DNA of 39,319 bases from Terriglobia bacterium (GCA_021324615.1 JAJPIT010000065.1:1-39319); one strand, 5' to 3'; shown: positions 1-11,844, numbered from the stretch's first letter. The notes: generated by a model not told the origin, from the sequence alone. Numbers and translations: made by a program.

Positions 1-1734
1 ACGCATCAGTGCGGCGATCCGGGCATGCAGTTCGACACCACCATCAACCGCTGGCATACGTCGAAGAACACGGCGCGCATTAATGCCTCCAATCCGTGCT
101 CGGAATACATGTTTTTGGACGATTCCGCGTGCAATCTGGCGTCGCTCAATCTGATGAAGTTTGTCGGGCCCGACGGGCAGTTTGACGTGGAAGCGTACCG
201 CCGCGCGGTGGATACGGTGATCCTGGCGCAGGAGATCATCGTCGATAACGCCGCCTATCCGACGGAAAAGATCGCGAAAAATTCGCACGACTTCCGGCCG
301 CTGGGCCTGGGTTACGCGAATCTGGGCGCGCTGCTGATGTCGATGGGCATTCCCTACGACAGCGACGAGGGCCGCGATTGGGCTGCGGCGCTGACGGCCA
401 TCCTGTGCGGGCAGGCGTATCTGACCAGCGCCCGCATCGCCGACGAGGCCACCGGCCCCTGCCCCGGCTACGCGGTGAACGAGGAGCCGTTCCTGGAAGT
501 GATCCGCATGCATCGCGACCACGCCTCGCGGATCGACAGCCGGCGCGTTCCGCGGGCTCTCTATGAAAACGCTCGCAAATGCTGGGAGGAGGCCTACGAG
601 CTCGGATGCAAGGCCGGGTTCCGCAACGCCCAGACCACGGTGATCGCGCCGACCGGCACCATCGGCTTCATGATGGACTGCGACACGACCGGAATCGAGC
701 CGGATCTGGCGCTGGTGAAGTACAAAAAGCTGGTCGGCGGCGGCGTGATCAAGATCGTGAATCACACCGTTCCGGCGGCGCTGCTGAAGCTCGGCTACAC
801 GCCGGACCAGGTCAATAAAATCGTCGATTACATCGATTCCACCGGCACCATTGAAGGCGCGCCGTATCTGCGCGAGGAGCATCTGCCGGTGTTCGATTGC
901 AGCTTCCGCCCGCAGAACGGCACCCGCTCCATCCATTACATGGGGCACGTGCGGATGATGGCCGCGGTGCAGCCGTTCATCTCCGGCGCGATCTCCAAGA
1001 CCATCAACATGCCGGAAGAGTCCACGGTGGAGGACATTATGAACGCCTACATCGAGAGCTGGAGGCTCGGCTTGAAGGCGGTGGCGATTTATCGGGATAA
1101 TTCCAAGCGGGTGCAGCCGCTTTCGAGCGGAACGGCGAAGGGAGCCAAGGAGTCTGCGCCGATGACGGTGACCAAGGTGGAAGAAAAGACCGTGTACCGG
1201 CCGGTGCGGAGGAAACTGCCCGATGAGCGGCCTTCGATCACCCACAAGTTTTCGATCGCCGGACATGAAGGCTACATTACGGTGGGCCTGTATGACGACG
1301 GTTCGCCGGGCGAGTTGTTCATCCGCATGGCCAAGGAAGGCTCCACGATTTCCGGGCTGATGGACTCCTTCGCCACTGCGATCAGCCTGGCGCTGCAATA
1401 TGGCGTGCCGCTGAAGCTGCTGGTGGATAAGTTCAGCCATGTGCGTTTTGAGCCGAGCGGATGGACCGGCAATCCGGCGGTGCCCTACGCGAAGTCGATC
1501 ATGGATTACATTTTCCGCTGGCTCGGCGTCCGGTTTCTGGGCCCGGAGTACGCGGTCGGGGAAGCGGGCGACGCGCCCAAGCTTCAGGTCACCGAGCCGA
1601 GCCCGCAGCAGGCGCTGCCGTTCCCGCCGGTGGCGGCCGATGCGCCGACCTGCTCGGAGTGCGGCGGGCTGATGACCCGCAACGGCTCCTGCTACAAATG
1701 CGAGAACTGCGGCGGGACCAGCGGCTGTAGTTAA
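1..1734 (+). CDS. nrdJ: Adenosylcobalamin-dependent (class II) ribonucleotide reductase, 3' part (5' end outside window)
   Basis: Reduces ribonucleotides to deoxyribonucleotides with a cobalamin-generated thiyl radical. The frame is open from the first base (it begins THQCGDPG), so the start lies upstream and about 577 codons are visible. Counting from the Met at base 25, the catalytic loop reads NPCSE (N23, C25, E27), with a further Cys at C36. From memory, this spacing matches the Asn/Cys/Glu and redox Cys of Thermotoga NrdJ. The second catalytic-domain signature APTGTIG is also present. A charged linker is followed by a C-terminal domain ending in a Cys-rich ribbon (CSECGG, CYKCENCGG), typical of NrdJ and probably serving re-reduction or zinc binding. 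It needs B12 and is oxygen-independent. rapZ follows after 83 bases. Confidence 0.96.
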   Translation, partial: THQCGDPGMQFDTTINRWHTSKNTARINASNPCSEYMFLDDSACNLASLNLMKFVGPDGQFDVEAYRRAVDTVILAQEIIVDNAAYPTEKIAKNSHDFRPLGLGYANLGALLMSMGIPYDSDEGRDWAAALTAILCGQAYLTSARIADEATGPCPGYAVNEEPFLEVIRMHRDHASRIDSRRVPRALYENARKCWEEAYELGCKAGFRNAQTTVIAPTGTIGFMMDCDTTGIEPDLALVKYKKLVGGGVIKIVNHTVPAALLKLGYTPDQVNKIVDYIDSTGTIEGAPYLREEHLPVFDCSFRPQNGTRSIHYMGHVRMMAAVQPFISGAISKTINMPEESTVEDIMNAYIESWRLGLKAVAIYRDNSKRVQPLSSGTAKGAKESAPMTVTKVEEKTVYRPVRRKLPDERPSITHKFSIAGHEGYITVGLYDDGSPGELFIRMAKEGSTISGLMDSFATAISLALQYGVPLKLLVDKFSHVRFEPSGWTGNPAVPYAKSIMDYIFRWLGVRFLGPEYAVGEAGDAPKLQVTEPSPQQALPFPPVAADAPTCSECGGLMTRNGSCYKCENCGGTSGCS

Positions 1735-1801
1735 GAGCCGGCGCGGATCGCGCTGGCGAGGCGTAGCGCGGGCGGGCGCGGCGGCCCGGCCAATCCGGAG
1801 T

Positions 1802-1810
1802 TGATAGAAT
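1802..1810 (+). promoter_or_regulatory. Candidate extended -10 promoter of rapZ placed for a leaderless transcript
   Basis: TGA-TAGAAT (hexamer 1805-1810) has the TGn extension and ends 7 bases before the ATG at 1818. A transcript from it would start at or next to the start codon. No -35-like hexamer stands out 17 bases upstream. The placement is read from the sequence; promoter activity is inference. Confidence 0.45.
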
Positions 1811-1817
1811 CGACCAC

Positions 1818-2729
1818 ATGCCGCGCCCTTCCACCTCCCGCAACGGCTCGGCGCCGCCTCTTTCCCGGCGCCCGCCGGCGGAGCTGGTGATCATTACCGG
1901 CCTGAGCGGTTCGGGCAAAGGCACGGTGCTCAAGGCGTTTGAAGACCTCGGCTACTATTCGATCGATAATCTCCCGCTGGAGTTGATTCCGAAGTTCGCC
2001 GAGCTGGCGCTGGAGTCGCACAAGATCCGGCGGGCGGCGCTGGTGGTGGATATTCGCGAGGGCGCCTCGCTGGACCGTTTCCCGGCGCTGTACAAGCGCA
2101 TCCGGCAGCGCGTGCCGACGCGTCTTTTATTCCTGGAAGCCGACGACGCGGTGCTGATCCGGCGGTTCAGCGAAACGCGCCGCCCGCATCCGCTCGGCAC
2201 CGAGGAGACCGTGGCGCAGAGCATCCGCCGGGAGCGGGAGCGGCTGGCGCCCATCCGTAAGCTGGCCGATCCGATCATCAACACCAGCAAATTCAATGTG
2301 CATGAGCTGCGGGAGACCATCCATAAAACCTTCCGCGATCACTCCCCGCAAGCCAAGGTGCTGGTGCAGGTGACCAGCTTCGGCTATCGCTACGGCGTGC
2401 CCGCCGACAGCGACCTGGTTTTCGACGTGCGCTTCCTGCCCAATCCGAACTACATTCCCGAGTTTAAGAAACTGAGCGGGAAGCACCCCAGCGTGGCCCG
2501 CTATATCCGGTCCTTCCCGCAGACCATGGAGTTCATCGCCAGAATCTCGGATCTGTTGATTTATCTCCTGCCCCATTACATCGAGGAAGGCAAAAGCTAC
2601 CTGACCATCGCCTTCGGGTGCACCGGCGGGCGTCACCGCAGCGTGCTGATCGCCAACGAGATCCGCAAAAGGCTCGCCGGAGCCGGATTTCGGGTGAAGG
2701 AAACCCACCGCGACATCGGCAAGGGCTGA
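1818..2729 (+). CDS. rapZ: RNase adapter / nucleotide-binding protein RapZ (YvcJ family)
   Basis: RapZ-family proteins bind nucleotides through an N-terminal P-loop domain. In E. coli the C-terminal domain senses glucosamine-6-phosphate and delivers the sRNA GlmZ to RNase E; in other phyla the role is less clear. Here the Walker A GLSGSGKG lies near residues 28-35, followed by the conserved SIDNLP stretch. The C-terminal signature FGCTGGRHRSV is intact and the 303-residue length is normal. The chosen ATG gives about 20 extra N-terminal residues compared with E. coli. An in-frame GTG at 1887, with GGCGGAG just upstream, would give the shorter family-like form. The ATG is supported only by the -10-like box before it. 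No PTS or glmS genes are nearby. Confidence 0.93.
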   Translation: MPRPSTSRNGSAPPLSRRPPAELVIITGLSGSGKGTVLKAFEDLGYYSIDNLPLELIPKFAELALESHKIRRAALVVDIREGASLDRFPALYKRIRQRVPTRLLFLEADDAVLIRRFSETRRPHPLGTEETVAQSIRRERERLAPIRKLADPIINTSKFNVHELRETIHKTFRDHSPQAKVLVQVTSFGYRYGVPADSDLVFDVRFLPNPNYIPEFKKLSGKHPSVARYIRSFPQTMEFIARISDLLIYLLPHYIEEGKSYLTIAFGCTGGRHRSVLIANEIRKRLAGAGFRVKETHRDIGKG

Positions 2730-2735
2730 TGCCGG

Positions 2736-3581
2736 TCAGTTGGCGGCGCCGGCCGGTTTGGAGGCCAGCAGCTCGTTGATCTCCCGCACTGCGTAGTCGA
2801 CCTTCATGTCGATGAACTTCTTGCCCAGCTCGGCGCTGGCGCGGCGGGCGTCGCCGGTGATGCCGTTGTGCACCCGCGGCGTATTCGGATCGCGCTTGCC
2901 GACCGGATCGCCGACCGCGGTCGGCAGCTTGTCCATCCTCACCCATCCTTTATCCTGGCCGAGATAAATCATCTCCGAGGTGTCGGAGATGGCGCCGTGG
3001 CCGCCCGAAGGATAGCCGTTGTCGGCGAGCCATTTTTCAAACGTCGGCTGCGCGCCGGGATGGTCTTTGGTGCCCGCGTAAACCTGATCGCAGAACACCA
3101 CCCGCATGCCTTGCGGTGAATATTTCGCGTCCAGCCTGGCGGCCACTTCCGCCAGTTCCTTCTGCCCGCCGCCATGATCGCCCATCAGGACCACGTTCTT
3201 GAAGCCGATCGCCAGGAGCTGTTCGGCGATGCGCTCATTTATGGCGGCGAAAAGTTCGGGCGTCAATCCGATCGTGCCGGGCAGCATTTTGTCGGGCTGA
3301 TTGTTGACCGAATAGGGGAGCGTCGGAGCGACGATCGCGTTGCCCAGTTTTTCGGCGATGCGGTGCGCCGTCTCGCGCGCGATCAGGGTGTGGCCGCCGT
3401 TGACGTTTTGCGGGCCGCGGTACTCGGTGCCGCCGTTGTACACGATCGCCGTGGTCTTGCCCGAATCGATGGCCGCCTTGACCTCCTGCGCGGTCATCAT
3501 CTCGAAATCCACCAGTGGTTCCCGGGATTGAGCAAAAGCCGCCGCGCCGGCCAGAGCAAGCGTGAGCAGGGAAAATTTCAT
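2736..3581 (-). CDS. Secreted creatininase-family (creatinine amidohydrolase-like) protein
   Basis: 281 residues with a signal peptide (MKFSLLTLALAGAAAFAQ), so probably periplasmic or exported. The fold signature is recognisable. The usual ExHGPH motif reads EYRGPQ (E53, R55), the Asp of the usual TDT motif is H64 (GGHTLIA), the glycine-rich loop is DHGGG at 136-140, and HAGxxETS reads HGAISDTS (H195, D200). The family normally binds divalent metals through residues in these motifs, so the ligand set is altered and the substrate cannot be predicted; creatinine itself is unlikely. The start has a strong Shine-Dalgarno AAGGAG (3588-3593) with a 6-base spacer. The stop is 6 bases from the convergent rapZ stop. 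Confidence 0.85.
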   Translation of the reverse strand: MKFSLLTLALAGAAAFAQSREPLVDFEMMTAQEVKAAIDSGKTTAIVYNGGTEYRGPQNVNGGHTLIARETAHRIAEKLGNAIVAPTLPYSVNNQPDKMLPGTIGLTPELFAAINERIAEQLLAIGFKNVVLMGDHGGGQKELAEVAARLDAKYSPQGMRVVFCDQVYAGTKDHPGAQPTFEKWLADNGYPSGGHGAISDTSEMIYLGQDKGWVRMDKLPTAVGDPVGKRDPNTPRVHNGITGDARRASAELGKKFIDMKVDYAVREINELLASKPAGAAN

Positions 3582-3623
3582 GGGGCGCTCCTTGTTGCCT
3601 TTCTAAAGCAAGCAGACCAGCAG

Positions 3624-3653
3624 AGGATATCACCGCGCGGGGCTGAAAAACAA
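3624..3653 (-). promoter_or_regulatory. Candidate sigma70-type promoter for the creatininase-like gene
   Basis: On the minus strand, TTGTTT (3648-3653) is separated by 18 bases from TATCCT (3624-3629), and the -10 carries a TGA extension (3630-3632). It lies 43 bases upstream of the start codon at 3581, between this gene and the stop of the upstream small gene. Prediction from sequence only. Confidence 0.45.
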
Positions 3654-3656
3654 GTT

Positions 3657-3983
3657 TCAGCCGATCTGTCTGGCCCACTGCCGGAAGGATGCCTGGATGG
3701 CGGCCCAGAAACGCGCCAGAGGACCGGGCCTTTCCGCGTCGGCATCGTTCCATGCGCCGTGAGTGAGGGCGTCGCGAAGCGGTTCGAGCTGCGGGTCGCG
3801 CCGGAAGCTCTTCAGCGCCTGCGCCAGGATAGGAGTCCCAGCTAGTTTTTCGCGGGAAAGAGGAAGCGTGAAGCGGAGCGGCTCGCTCCAGACGCCGTCT
3901 TCCCACCTCTGGAGATAGGCCAGATGATTGTCCGGTTCCACCAGGATGCTGAAATCGAGGTTCTCAAAGCTCTGAGTCGTCAT
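3657..3983 (-). CDS. Hypothetical protein, 108 aa
   Basis: I do not recognise a family. The start chosen is the ATG at 3983 (MTTQSFENLD), because the longer reading begins at a TTG with little support; GGGGA lies just upstream of the ATG. The protein is soluble-looking and has no signal peptide or membrane segment. It has an acidic N-terminal half (ILVEPDNHLAYLQRWEDG) and a C-terminal helix rich in Trp, Arg and Gln (FWAAIQASFRQWARQ). It lies between a hairpin that probably ends the RRM gene and the creatininase promoter, so it may be transcribed alone. The coding call rests on uninterrupted length, the strand shared with its neighbours and a plausible start. Confidence 0.6.
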   Translation of the reverse strand: MTTQSFENLDFSILVEPDNHLAYLQRWEDGVWSEPLRFTLPLSREKLAGTPILAQALKSFRRDPQLEPLRDALTHGAWNDADAERPGPLARFWAAIQASFRQWARQIG

Positions 3984-4047
3984 GGTCCCCGCTTGCCGGG
4001 GATGCAAGTGCGGGACCTTCCCTTAAATGGCTGAGCAGATGGAGAAA

Positions 4048-4083
4048 CGGCCCTCCGGAGCCATGGTAAGTTCTGGAGGGCCG
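4048..4083 (-). terminator. Hairpin downstream of the RRM gene, likely terminator
   Basis: The arms CGGCCCTCC (4048-4056) and GGAGGGCCG (4075-4083) form a perfect 9-bp stem with an 18-base loop. Reading the minus strand, a short T-rich run (TTTCTCC) follows. It lies 28 bases past the RRM stop codon and ahead of the next start at 3983. The U-tract is weak, so it may terminate inefficiently or mainly stabilise the 3' end. Confidence 0.55.
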
Positions 4084-4110
4084 ATATTAATTACTTGTAG
4101 TTTATACGTG

Positions 4111-4416
4111 TTACCAGCGTTTGCCGCCGCGGCCGCCGCTGCGGTTTCCGCCGCCAAATCCCTGGCGGCTTTCTTTCGGGCGAGCTTCGTTGACTTTCAG
4201 CGGCCGTCCCTCAAACTCCTTGCCGTCGAGCTCTTCAATGGCGCGCTGCGCCTCCGCGTTTCCGCTCATCTCCACGAACCCGAAGCCGCGCGACTGCCCG
4301 GTGTCGCGGTCCGTGATAATGTTTACGCGTTCGATCGTCCCGTACGGCTCAAACAGAGCCCGGACGGAGTCTTCGGTTGTGCCGAAGGCCAAATTCCCAA
4401 CAAAAATATTCTTCAT
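4111..4416 (-). CDS. Single-RRM RNA-binding protein with glycine/arginine-rich tail
   Basis: 101 residues. One RNA-recognition motif fills residues 1-80: RNP2 is IFVGNL (4-9) and RNP1 is RGFGFVEM (near 43-50). A short tail, GFGGGNRSGGRGGKRW, resembles the RGG-like tails of cyanobacterial Rbp and other bacterial glycine-rich RNA-binding proteins. Family members bind single-stranded RNA and are often cold- or stress-induced; that role here is inference. The start has a good Shine-Dalgarno AGAAGGA with a 6-base spacer. The gene has its own upstream region of about 200 bases with a candidate promoter (4498-4526) and a perfect palindrome (4457-4470), and a downstream hairpin. It looks monocistronic with leader-level control. 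Confidence 0.92.
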   Translation of the reverse strand: MKNIFVGNLAFGTTEDSVRALFEPYGTIERVNIITDRDTGQSRGFGFVEMSGNAEAQRAIEELDGKEFEGRPLKVNEARPKESRQGFGGGNRSGGRGGKRW

Positions 4417-4456
4417 TTACAATCCTTCTGGAGTTTTGAGAAACCGTGATTCGGGG

Positions 4457-4470
4457 CAGGTCCGGACCTG
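4457..4470. promoter_or_regulatory. Perfect 14-bp palindrome in the RRM gene leader
   Basis: CAGGTCCGGACCTG is self-complementary with no spacer. It lies about 40 bases upstream of the RRM start and downstream of the predicted -10 element. This is a suitable place for a repressor operator or for an RNA element in the 5' untranslated region. No known operator is assigned. Confidence 0.5.
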
Positions 4471-4497
4471 TCTGAGGCGTCGAGCGCGCCAGACGTT

Positions 4498-4526
4498 ACG
4501 ATACAGAAAATGCCTTCTTTCCGCAA
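4498..4526 (-). promoter_or_regulatory. Candidate promoter of the RRM gene
   Basis: On the minus strand, TTGCGG (4521-4526), a 17-base spacer and TATCGT (4498-4503). This predicts a leader of roughly 75 bases before the ATG at 4416. The match to consensus is moderate; the exact 17-base spacing and intergenic position support it. The rest of 4417-4620 shows no gene. Confidence 0.4.
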
Positions 4527-4620
4527 AACTACGCCCTCAGTGTGCCACGATTCTGATGCAGGCGCAAGTGATTTTCCGTTTCATCCGCGGCGAAGTTAAC
4601 GTTTCCTTCCGGCCCGGCTG

Positions 4621-8196
<3,576 letters not shown>

Positions 8197-8228
8197 TGCC
8201 TTAGAGAGCCCGGTAAGCGCGCGCGATT

Positions 8229-8238
8229 GATATATACT
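8229..8238. promoter_or_regulatory. Shared AT-rich core between divergent genes; overlapping -10 candidates
   Basis: GATATATACT lies in the 53 bases between the kinase start (8196, minus) and the amidohydrolase start (8250, plus). It reads TATACT (8233-8238) on the plus strand, 11 bases before the ATG, and TATATC (8229-8234) on the minus strand. The two -10 elements overlap, so the promoters could compete for polymerase. Confidence 0.4.
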
Positions 8239-8249
8239 GCCCAGACAGG

Positions 8250-9575
8250 ATGAAGAGTCTTCGATTCTCCGGCGCCTTTGCCGCGCTCGCGCTGTTTTTC
8301 GGCGGCTCGCTTTTCGGCGAGGTGAAAATCTTCGAGAATTTCACGCTGATCGATGGAACCGGACGCGCGCCCGCTGCCCGGCAGGCGATGATTGTCGATG
8401 GCGGCCGCATTGTCTGGGTCGGGCCCGAGTCGCAACTGAAGAAACCGGCCGGCGCGGAATCGATCGATCTGGGCGGAAAATTCGTCATGCCCGGCATCAT
8501 CAATCTGCACGGGCACATCGGCAATACCATCGATCTGACGCAGGATGCGAAGTATTTCACGCGTGAAAACATCGAAAAGAATCTGAAAACGTACGCGATG
8601 TACGGCGTCACCACCGTCGTCAGCATGGGCACGGACCAGAGCCTCATTTTTAAGATCCGCGAGGAACAGCGCCGCACCGGCCGTCCTTCGGTGGCGCGCG
8701 TTTACACGGCCGGGGAGGGTTTCGTTTACAAGGGATCGTATGGCGGCCTGGCGGGCGTGAACCGGCCCGTGGCGACCGCGGCGGACGTCGAGGCGCGGCT
8801 CGATGAGCTTGCCGCGGAAAGGGTCGATCTGGTGAAGTTCTGGCTCGACGACCATATGGGCACTTTCAAGATCAAAATGCCCTACAGCATCGCCCGCGCG
8901 ATCGTCGAAGGCGCGCACCGGCGCGGGCTGCGCGTTTCGGCGCACATTTTTTATCTCGAAGATGCCCGGCAGGTGGTGGAGGCGGGCGTCAACGGCCTGG
9001 CCCACAATATCCGCGATAAACCAGTGGATCAGGCGCTGATTGACAGCATGAAAAGGCACGGAACGTGGCTTCAGGCCGCGACCCTTTCGCGGGAAGCCTC
9101 GCAGTTCATCTACGCCAGCCAGCCTCCGTTCGCGGCGATGCCGTTTTTCACGCGCGGCGTATCGCAAAACGTCGTGAAAACGCTGCGCGATCCGAAATAT
9201 CAGAAATCCATCCGCGACGATCCGGAGTTTGAACGCTACCGGCCGATTTTCGAGATGGCGAAAAGAAACCTGAAAACATTGGCCGACGCCGGCGTGCGCT
9301 ACGGGTTCGGCACCGACACGGGTCCTCCGGGGCGTTTTCCCGGATACTTCGAGCAGTGGGAGATGCAACTGATGGTGGAAGCGGGCCTGACGCCGATGCA
9401 GGTGATCGTGGCGGCGACCCGCAGCGGCGCGGAATTTTTGCAGGCCAACGATCTCGGTACGCTCGAGCCATCAAAATGGGCGGATATGATCGTGCTCGAG
9501 CGGAATCCGCTGGAAAATATCAAAAACACGGAGACGATCCAGGCTGTATATATCGCCGGGAACCGGGTCAACTGA
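8250..9575 (+). CDS. Secreted metal-dependent amidohydrolase (imidazolonepropionase/prolidase-like)
   Basis: 441 residues with a signal peptide ending near FGGSLFG. Amidohydrolase-superfamily metal centre: LHGH (residues 87-90, in the usual HxH place), a candidate carboxylated Lys in LVKFW, later histidines in SAHIF and GLAHNIRD, and the terminal Asp in GTDTG. The C-terminal [16 protein letters not shown] strand is typical of the superfamily's composite beta-domain. Substrate is unknown; relatives hydrolyse Xaa-Pro dipeptides, imidazolonepropionate or lactones. Only one base separates it from the FAH-family gene, so it is co-transcribed and probably feeds or accompanies that pathway. CAGG directly abuts the ATG, and a -10-like TATACT lies 11 bases upstream. 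Confidence 0.88.
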   Translation: MKSLRFSGAFAALALFFGGSLFGEVKIFENFTLIDGTGRAPAARQAMIVDGGRIVWVGPESQLKKPAGAESIDLGGKFVMPGIINLHGHIGNTIDLTQDAKYFTRENIEKNLKTYAMYGVTTVVSMGTDQSLIFKIREEQRRTGRPSVARVYTAGEGFVYKGSYGGLAGVNRPVATAADVEARLDELAAERVDLVKFWLDDHMGTFKIKMPYSIARAIVEGAHRRGLRVSAHIFYLEDARQVVEAGVNGLAHNIRDKPVDQALIDSMKRHGTWLQAATLSREASQFIYASQPPFAAMPFFTRGVSQNVVKTLRDPKYQKSIRDDPEFERYRPIFEMAKRNLKTLADAGVRYGFGTDTGPPGRFPGYFEQWEMQLMVEAGLTPMQVIVAATRSGAEFLQANDLGTLEPSKWADMIVLERNPLENIKNTETIQAVYIAGNRVN

Positions 9576-9576
9576 A

Positions 9577-10386
9577 TTGAAACTCTATAAGACGACCAGC
9601 GGCTGGATGCTGGAACATGATGCGTGCTACTTCCCGGTGGCCGGAAATCCGACCAGCCGCGAGGATCTGGGCGATTACTTATCGCAGGCGGCGAATTCGG
9701 CCCCGCCGCGCGCCGCGCTTGAGGCGGTGATCGCTCCCATCGACAGCCAGGAGGTGTGGGCCGCGGGGGTGACGTATTTCCGCAGCAGGACCGCGCGGAT
9801 GGAGGAGGCGAAAGACTCCGGCGCCGCCGATTTTTACGACCGGGTTTACCGCGCCGAGCGTCCGGAGTTGTTCTTCAAGGCTACGGCGCATCGTGTGGCC
9901 GGACCGGGCGCCAAGGTGCGCATCCGGCACGATTCCAACTGGAGCGTCCCGGAGCCGGAATTGACGCTGCTGATCTCGCCGCGGGGAAAAATTCTCGGAT
10001 ATACCATCGGCAATGACATGAGCTCGCGCGATATCGAGGGCGAAAATCCGCTGTATCTTCCGCAGGCCAAGATTTATGACGGAAGCTGCGCGCTGGGGCC
10101 GGCGATACTGGTTTCCTCCGATCCGCTGGAGCCATCGACGGAAATCAAGCTCCAGATCCGCCGCGGCGGCGTGGAGGCGTTTTGCGGAAGCACGACGCTG
10201 GCGGCCATGAAGCGCGACCCGAAGGTGCTGGTGGAGTATCTGTTCCGCGAAAACAGTTTTCCCAACGGATGTTTTTTGATGACCGGCGCCGGAGTCGTTC
10301 CGCCGGACTCCTTCACGCTGGATCATGGGGATGAGATTCGGATCAGCATCGCCGGAATCGGGACTCTTGAGAATACGGTGGAGTGA
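9577..10386 (+). CDS. FAH-family 2-keto-3-deoxy-pentonate dehydratase-like protein
   Basis: 269 residues of the fumarylacetoacetate-hydrolase fold. Motifs [23 protein letters not shown] (metal-binding Glu pair) and [14 protein letters not shown] match the subgroup that dehydrates 2-keto-3-deoxy-arabinonate or -xylonate to alpha-ketoglutarate semialdehyde. The downstream dehydrogenase is exactly the next enzyme of the oxidative (Weimberg-type) pentose pathway, which strengthens the call. The start is a TTG one base after the amidohydrolase stop, implying translational coupling; the next Met (residue 11) would remove conserved-looking sequence. The dehydratase function is inferred from family and context. 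The sugar dehydrogenase and lactonase of such a pathway are not in the window. Confidence 0.82.
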   Translation: MKLYKTTSGWMLEHDACYFPVAGNPTSREDLGDYLSQAANSAPPRAALEAVIAPIDSQEVWAAGVTYFRSRTARMEEAKDSGAADFYDRVYRAERPELFFKATAHRVAGPGAKVRIRHDSNWSVPEPELTLLISPRGKILGYTIGNDMSSRDIEGENPLYLPQAKIYDGSCALGPAILVSSDPLEPSTEIKLQIRRGGVEAFCGSTTLAAMKRDPKVLVEYLFRENSFPNGCFLMTGAGVVPPDSFTLDHGDEIRISIAGIGTLENTVE

Positions 10387-10389
10387 GAC

Positions 10390-11844
10390 ATGACCGTTGC
10401 CGAAGCCACCATCGATGTCATCGACCGCGCGGTTCGCGCCGCGGACGCGGCTTTTGCAGGCTACGCCCGGACGCCGGCCGCGGAACGCGCCAGATTTCTG
10501 GAGGCGATCGCCGGGGAGATCGAGAATCTGGGCGATGCGCTGATCGAAGCCGCTAATCGGGAAACCGCGCTGCCGGCCGCGCGGCTGGCCGGCGAACGCG
10601 CCCGGACCACGAATCAGCTCCGGATCTTCGCTTCGCTGATCCGCGAAGGATCCTGGCGCGACGCGCGAATCGATCATGCGATTCCCGATCGCAAACCCGC
10701 GCCGAAGCCCGATCTGCGGCGGATCCTGATTCCCCTTGGTCCGGTCGGCGTCTGGGCGGCGAGCAATTTTCCGCTGGCCTTTTCGGTGGCGGGCGGGGAC
10801 ACGGCGTCGGCGCTGGCGGCGGGGGATCCGGTGGTGTTGAAGGCTCATCCGGCGCATCCGGACACTTCGGAAATGGTTGCCGGCGCGATCGGGCGCGCAA
10901 TTCGATCCAGCGGATTGGAGGCCGGCGTTTTTTCGATGGTGCAGGGAGCAAGCCCGGAAACCAGCCTCGCGCTGGTCCGCCATCCGCTGCTCAAGGCGGC
11001 GGCCTTTACCGGATCGCTGCGCGCCGGCCGCGCGCTTTTCGACGCCGCCTCGCGGCGCGACCAGCCGATTCCGTTCTTCGCTGAGATGGGCAGCGTGAAT
11101 CCGGTGTTTGTTTTGCCCGGCGCGATGCGCGAGCGCGGCCAGGCGATCGCCGAAGGGCTGAGCGCGTCGGTCAATTTGGGCGTCGGCCAATTCTGCACCT
11201 GTCCCGGCCTGGTGATGGGCGTTGACGGCGAGGTTTTTGAGCGGTTCGCCTCGCGCCTGCGCGGCTTGTTCGCGGCGGCGGAGGGCGGAACGATGCTTTA
11301 TCCCGGCATTCAGAGATCCTACCAGGAGGGCGTCGAAAGGCTGCTGCGGCTTGAGGGAATGCAGGCGACCCGGTCGGCGGCGCAGCCGGTTTTATTAGAA
11401 ATCCGCGCCGCCGCCGCGCTGCGCCACGAGGAGATTTTCGAGGAGGTCTTTGGCCCGTCGGCGATTCTGATCCGCTGCTCCTCGGCAGCCGAGATGGAGG
11501 AGATCGCGCGGCGCATGCCGGGCAGCCTGACCGCGACGCTGCACGGCACCGGCGAGGACATTCTGAGTCACCGGAACCTGGTGGCGCTGTTAGAGCAGCG
11601 CGCCGGGCGGATCATCTTCAATGGATATCCCACCGGCGTTGAGGTTTGCGCGGCGATGCAGCATGGCGGCCCCTATCCGGCGACGACGGATTCGCGCTTC
11701 ACCTCGGTCGGCACCGCGGCGATCCAGCGCTTCGCGCGTCCGGTCTGTTTCCAGGACGCGCCACGCGATGTGCTGCCGGAAGAGCTCTGGGATGAAAATC
11801 CAATGGGCATTTCCCGCATCGTTGACGGCGTGCTCACGCGGTAG
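10390..11844 (+). CDS. Alpha-ketoglutarate-semialdehyde (2,5-dioxovalerate) dehydrogenase
   Basis: 484 residues of the aldehyde dehydrogenase superfamily, closest in motif to the KGSADH group. Cofactor loop PVGVWAASNFPLAFSVAGG, FTGS phosphate-binding region, catalytic Glu in FAEMGSVNP, and catalytic Cys in GQFCTCPGL. The C-terminal motif FNGYPTGVEVCAAMQHGGP is characteristic of this group. It oxidises alpha-ketoglutarate semialdehyde to alpha-ketoglutarate with NAD(P)+, the last step in pentose, glucarate/galactarate and hydroxyproline breakdown. GGTGGAG lies 6 bases before the ATG, and the FAH-family stop is 3 bases upstream, so both are one unit. The following 83 bases to the convergent gene hold only a weak 6-bp hairpin (11897-11913). 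Confidence 0.92.
   Translation: MTVAEATIDVIDRAVRAADAAFAGYARTPAAERARFLEAIAGEIENLGDALIEAANRETALPAARLAGERARTTNQLRIFASLIREGSWRDARIDHAIPDRKPAPKPDLRRILIPLGPVGVWAASNFPLAFSVAGGDTASALAAGDPVVLKAHPAHPDTSEMVAGAIGRAIRSSGLEAGVFSMVQGASPETSLALVRHPLLKAAAFTGSLRAGRALFDAASRRDQPIPFFAEMGSVNPVFVLPGAMRERGQAIAEGLSASVNLGVGQFCTCPGLVMGVDGEVFERFASRLRGLFAAAEGGTMLYPGIQRSYQEGVERLLRLEGMQATRSAAQPVLLEIRAAAALRHEEIFEEVFGPSAILIRCSSAAEMEEIARRMPGSLTATLHGTGEDILSHRNLVALLEQRAGRIIFNGYPTGVEVCAAMQHGGPYPATTDSRFTSVGTAAIQRFARPVCFQDAPRDVLPEELWDENPMGISRIVDGVLTR

Noticed and set aside
9679-11190. 503-codon minus-strand open frame opposite the FAH and dehydrogenase genes
   Set aside because: Spans two well-supported plus-strand genes, is Arg/His-rich with no fold signature, and is a shadow frame.
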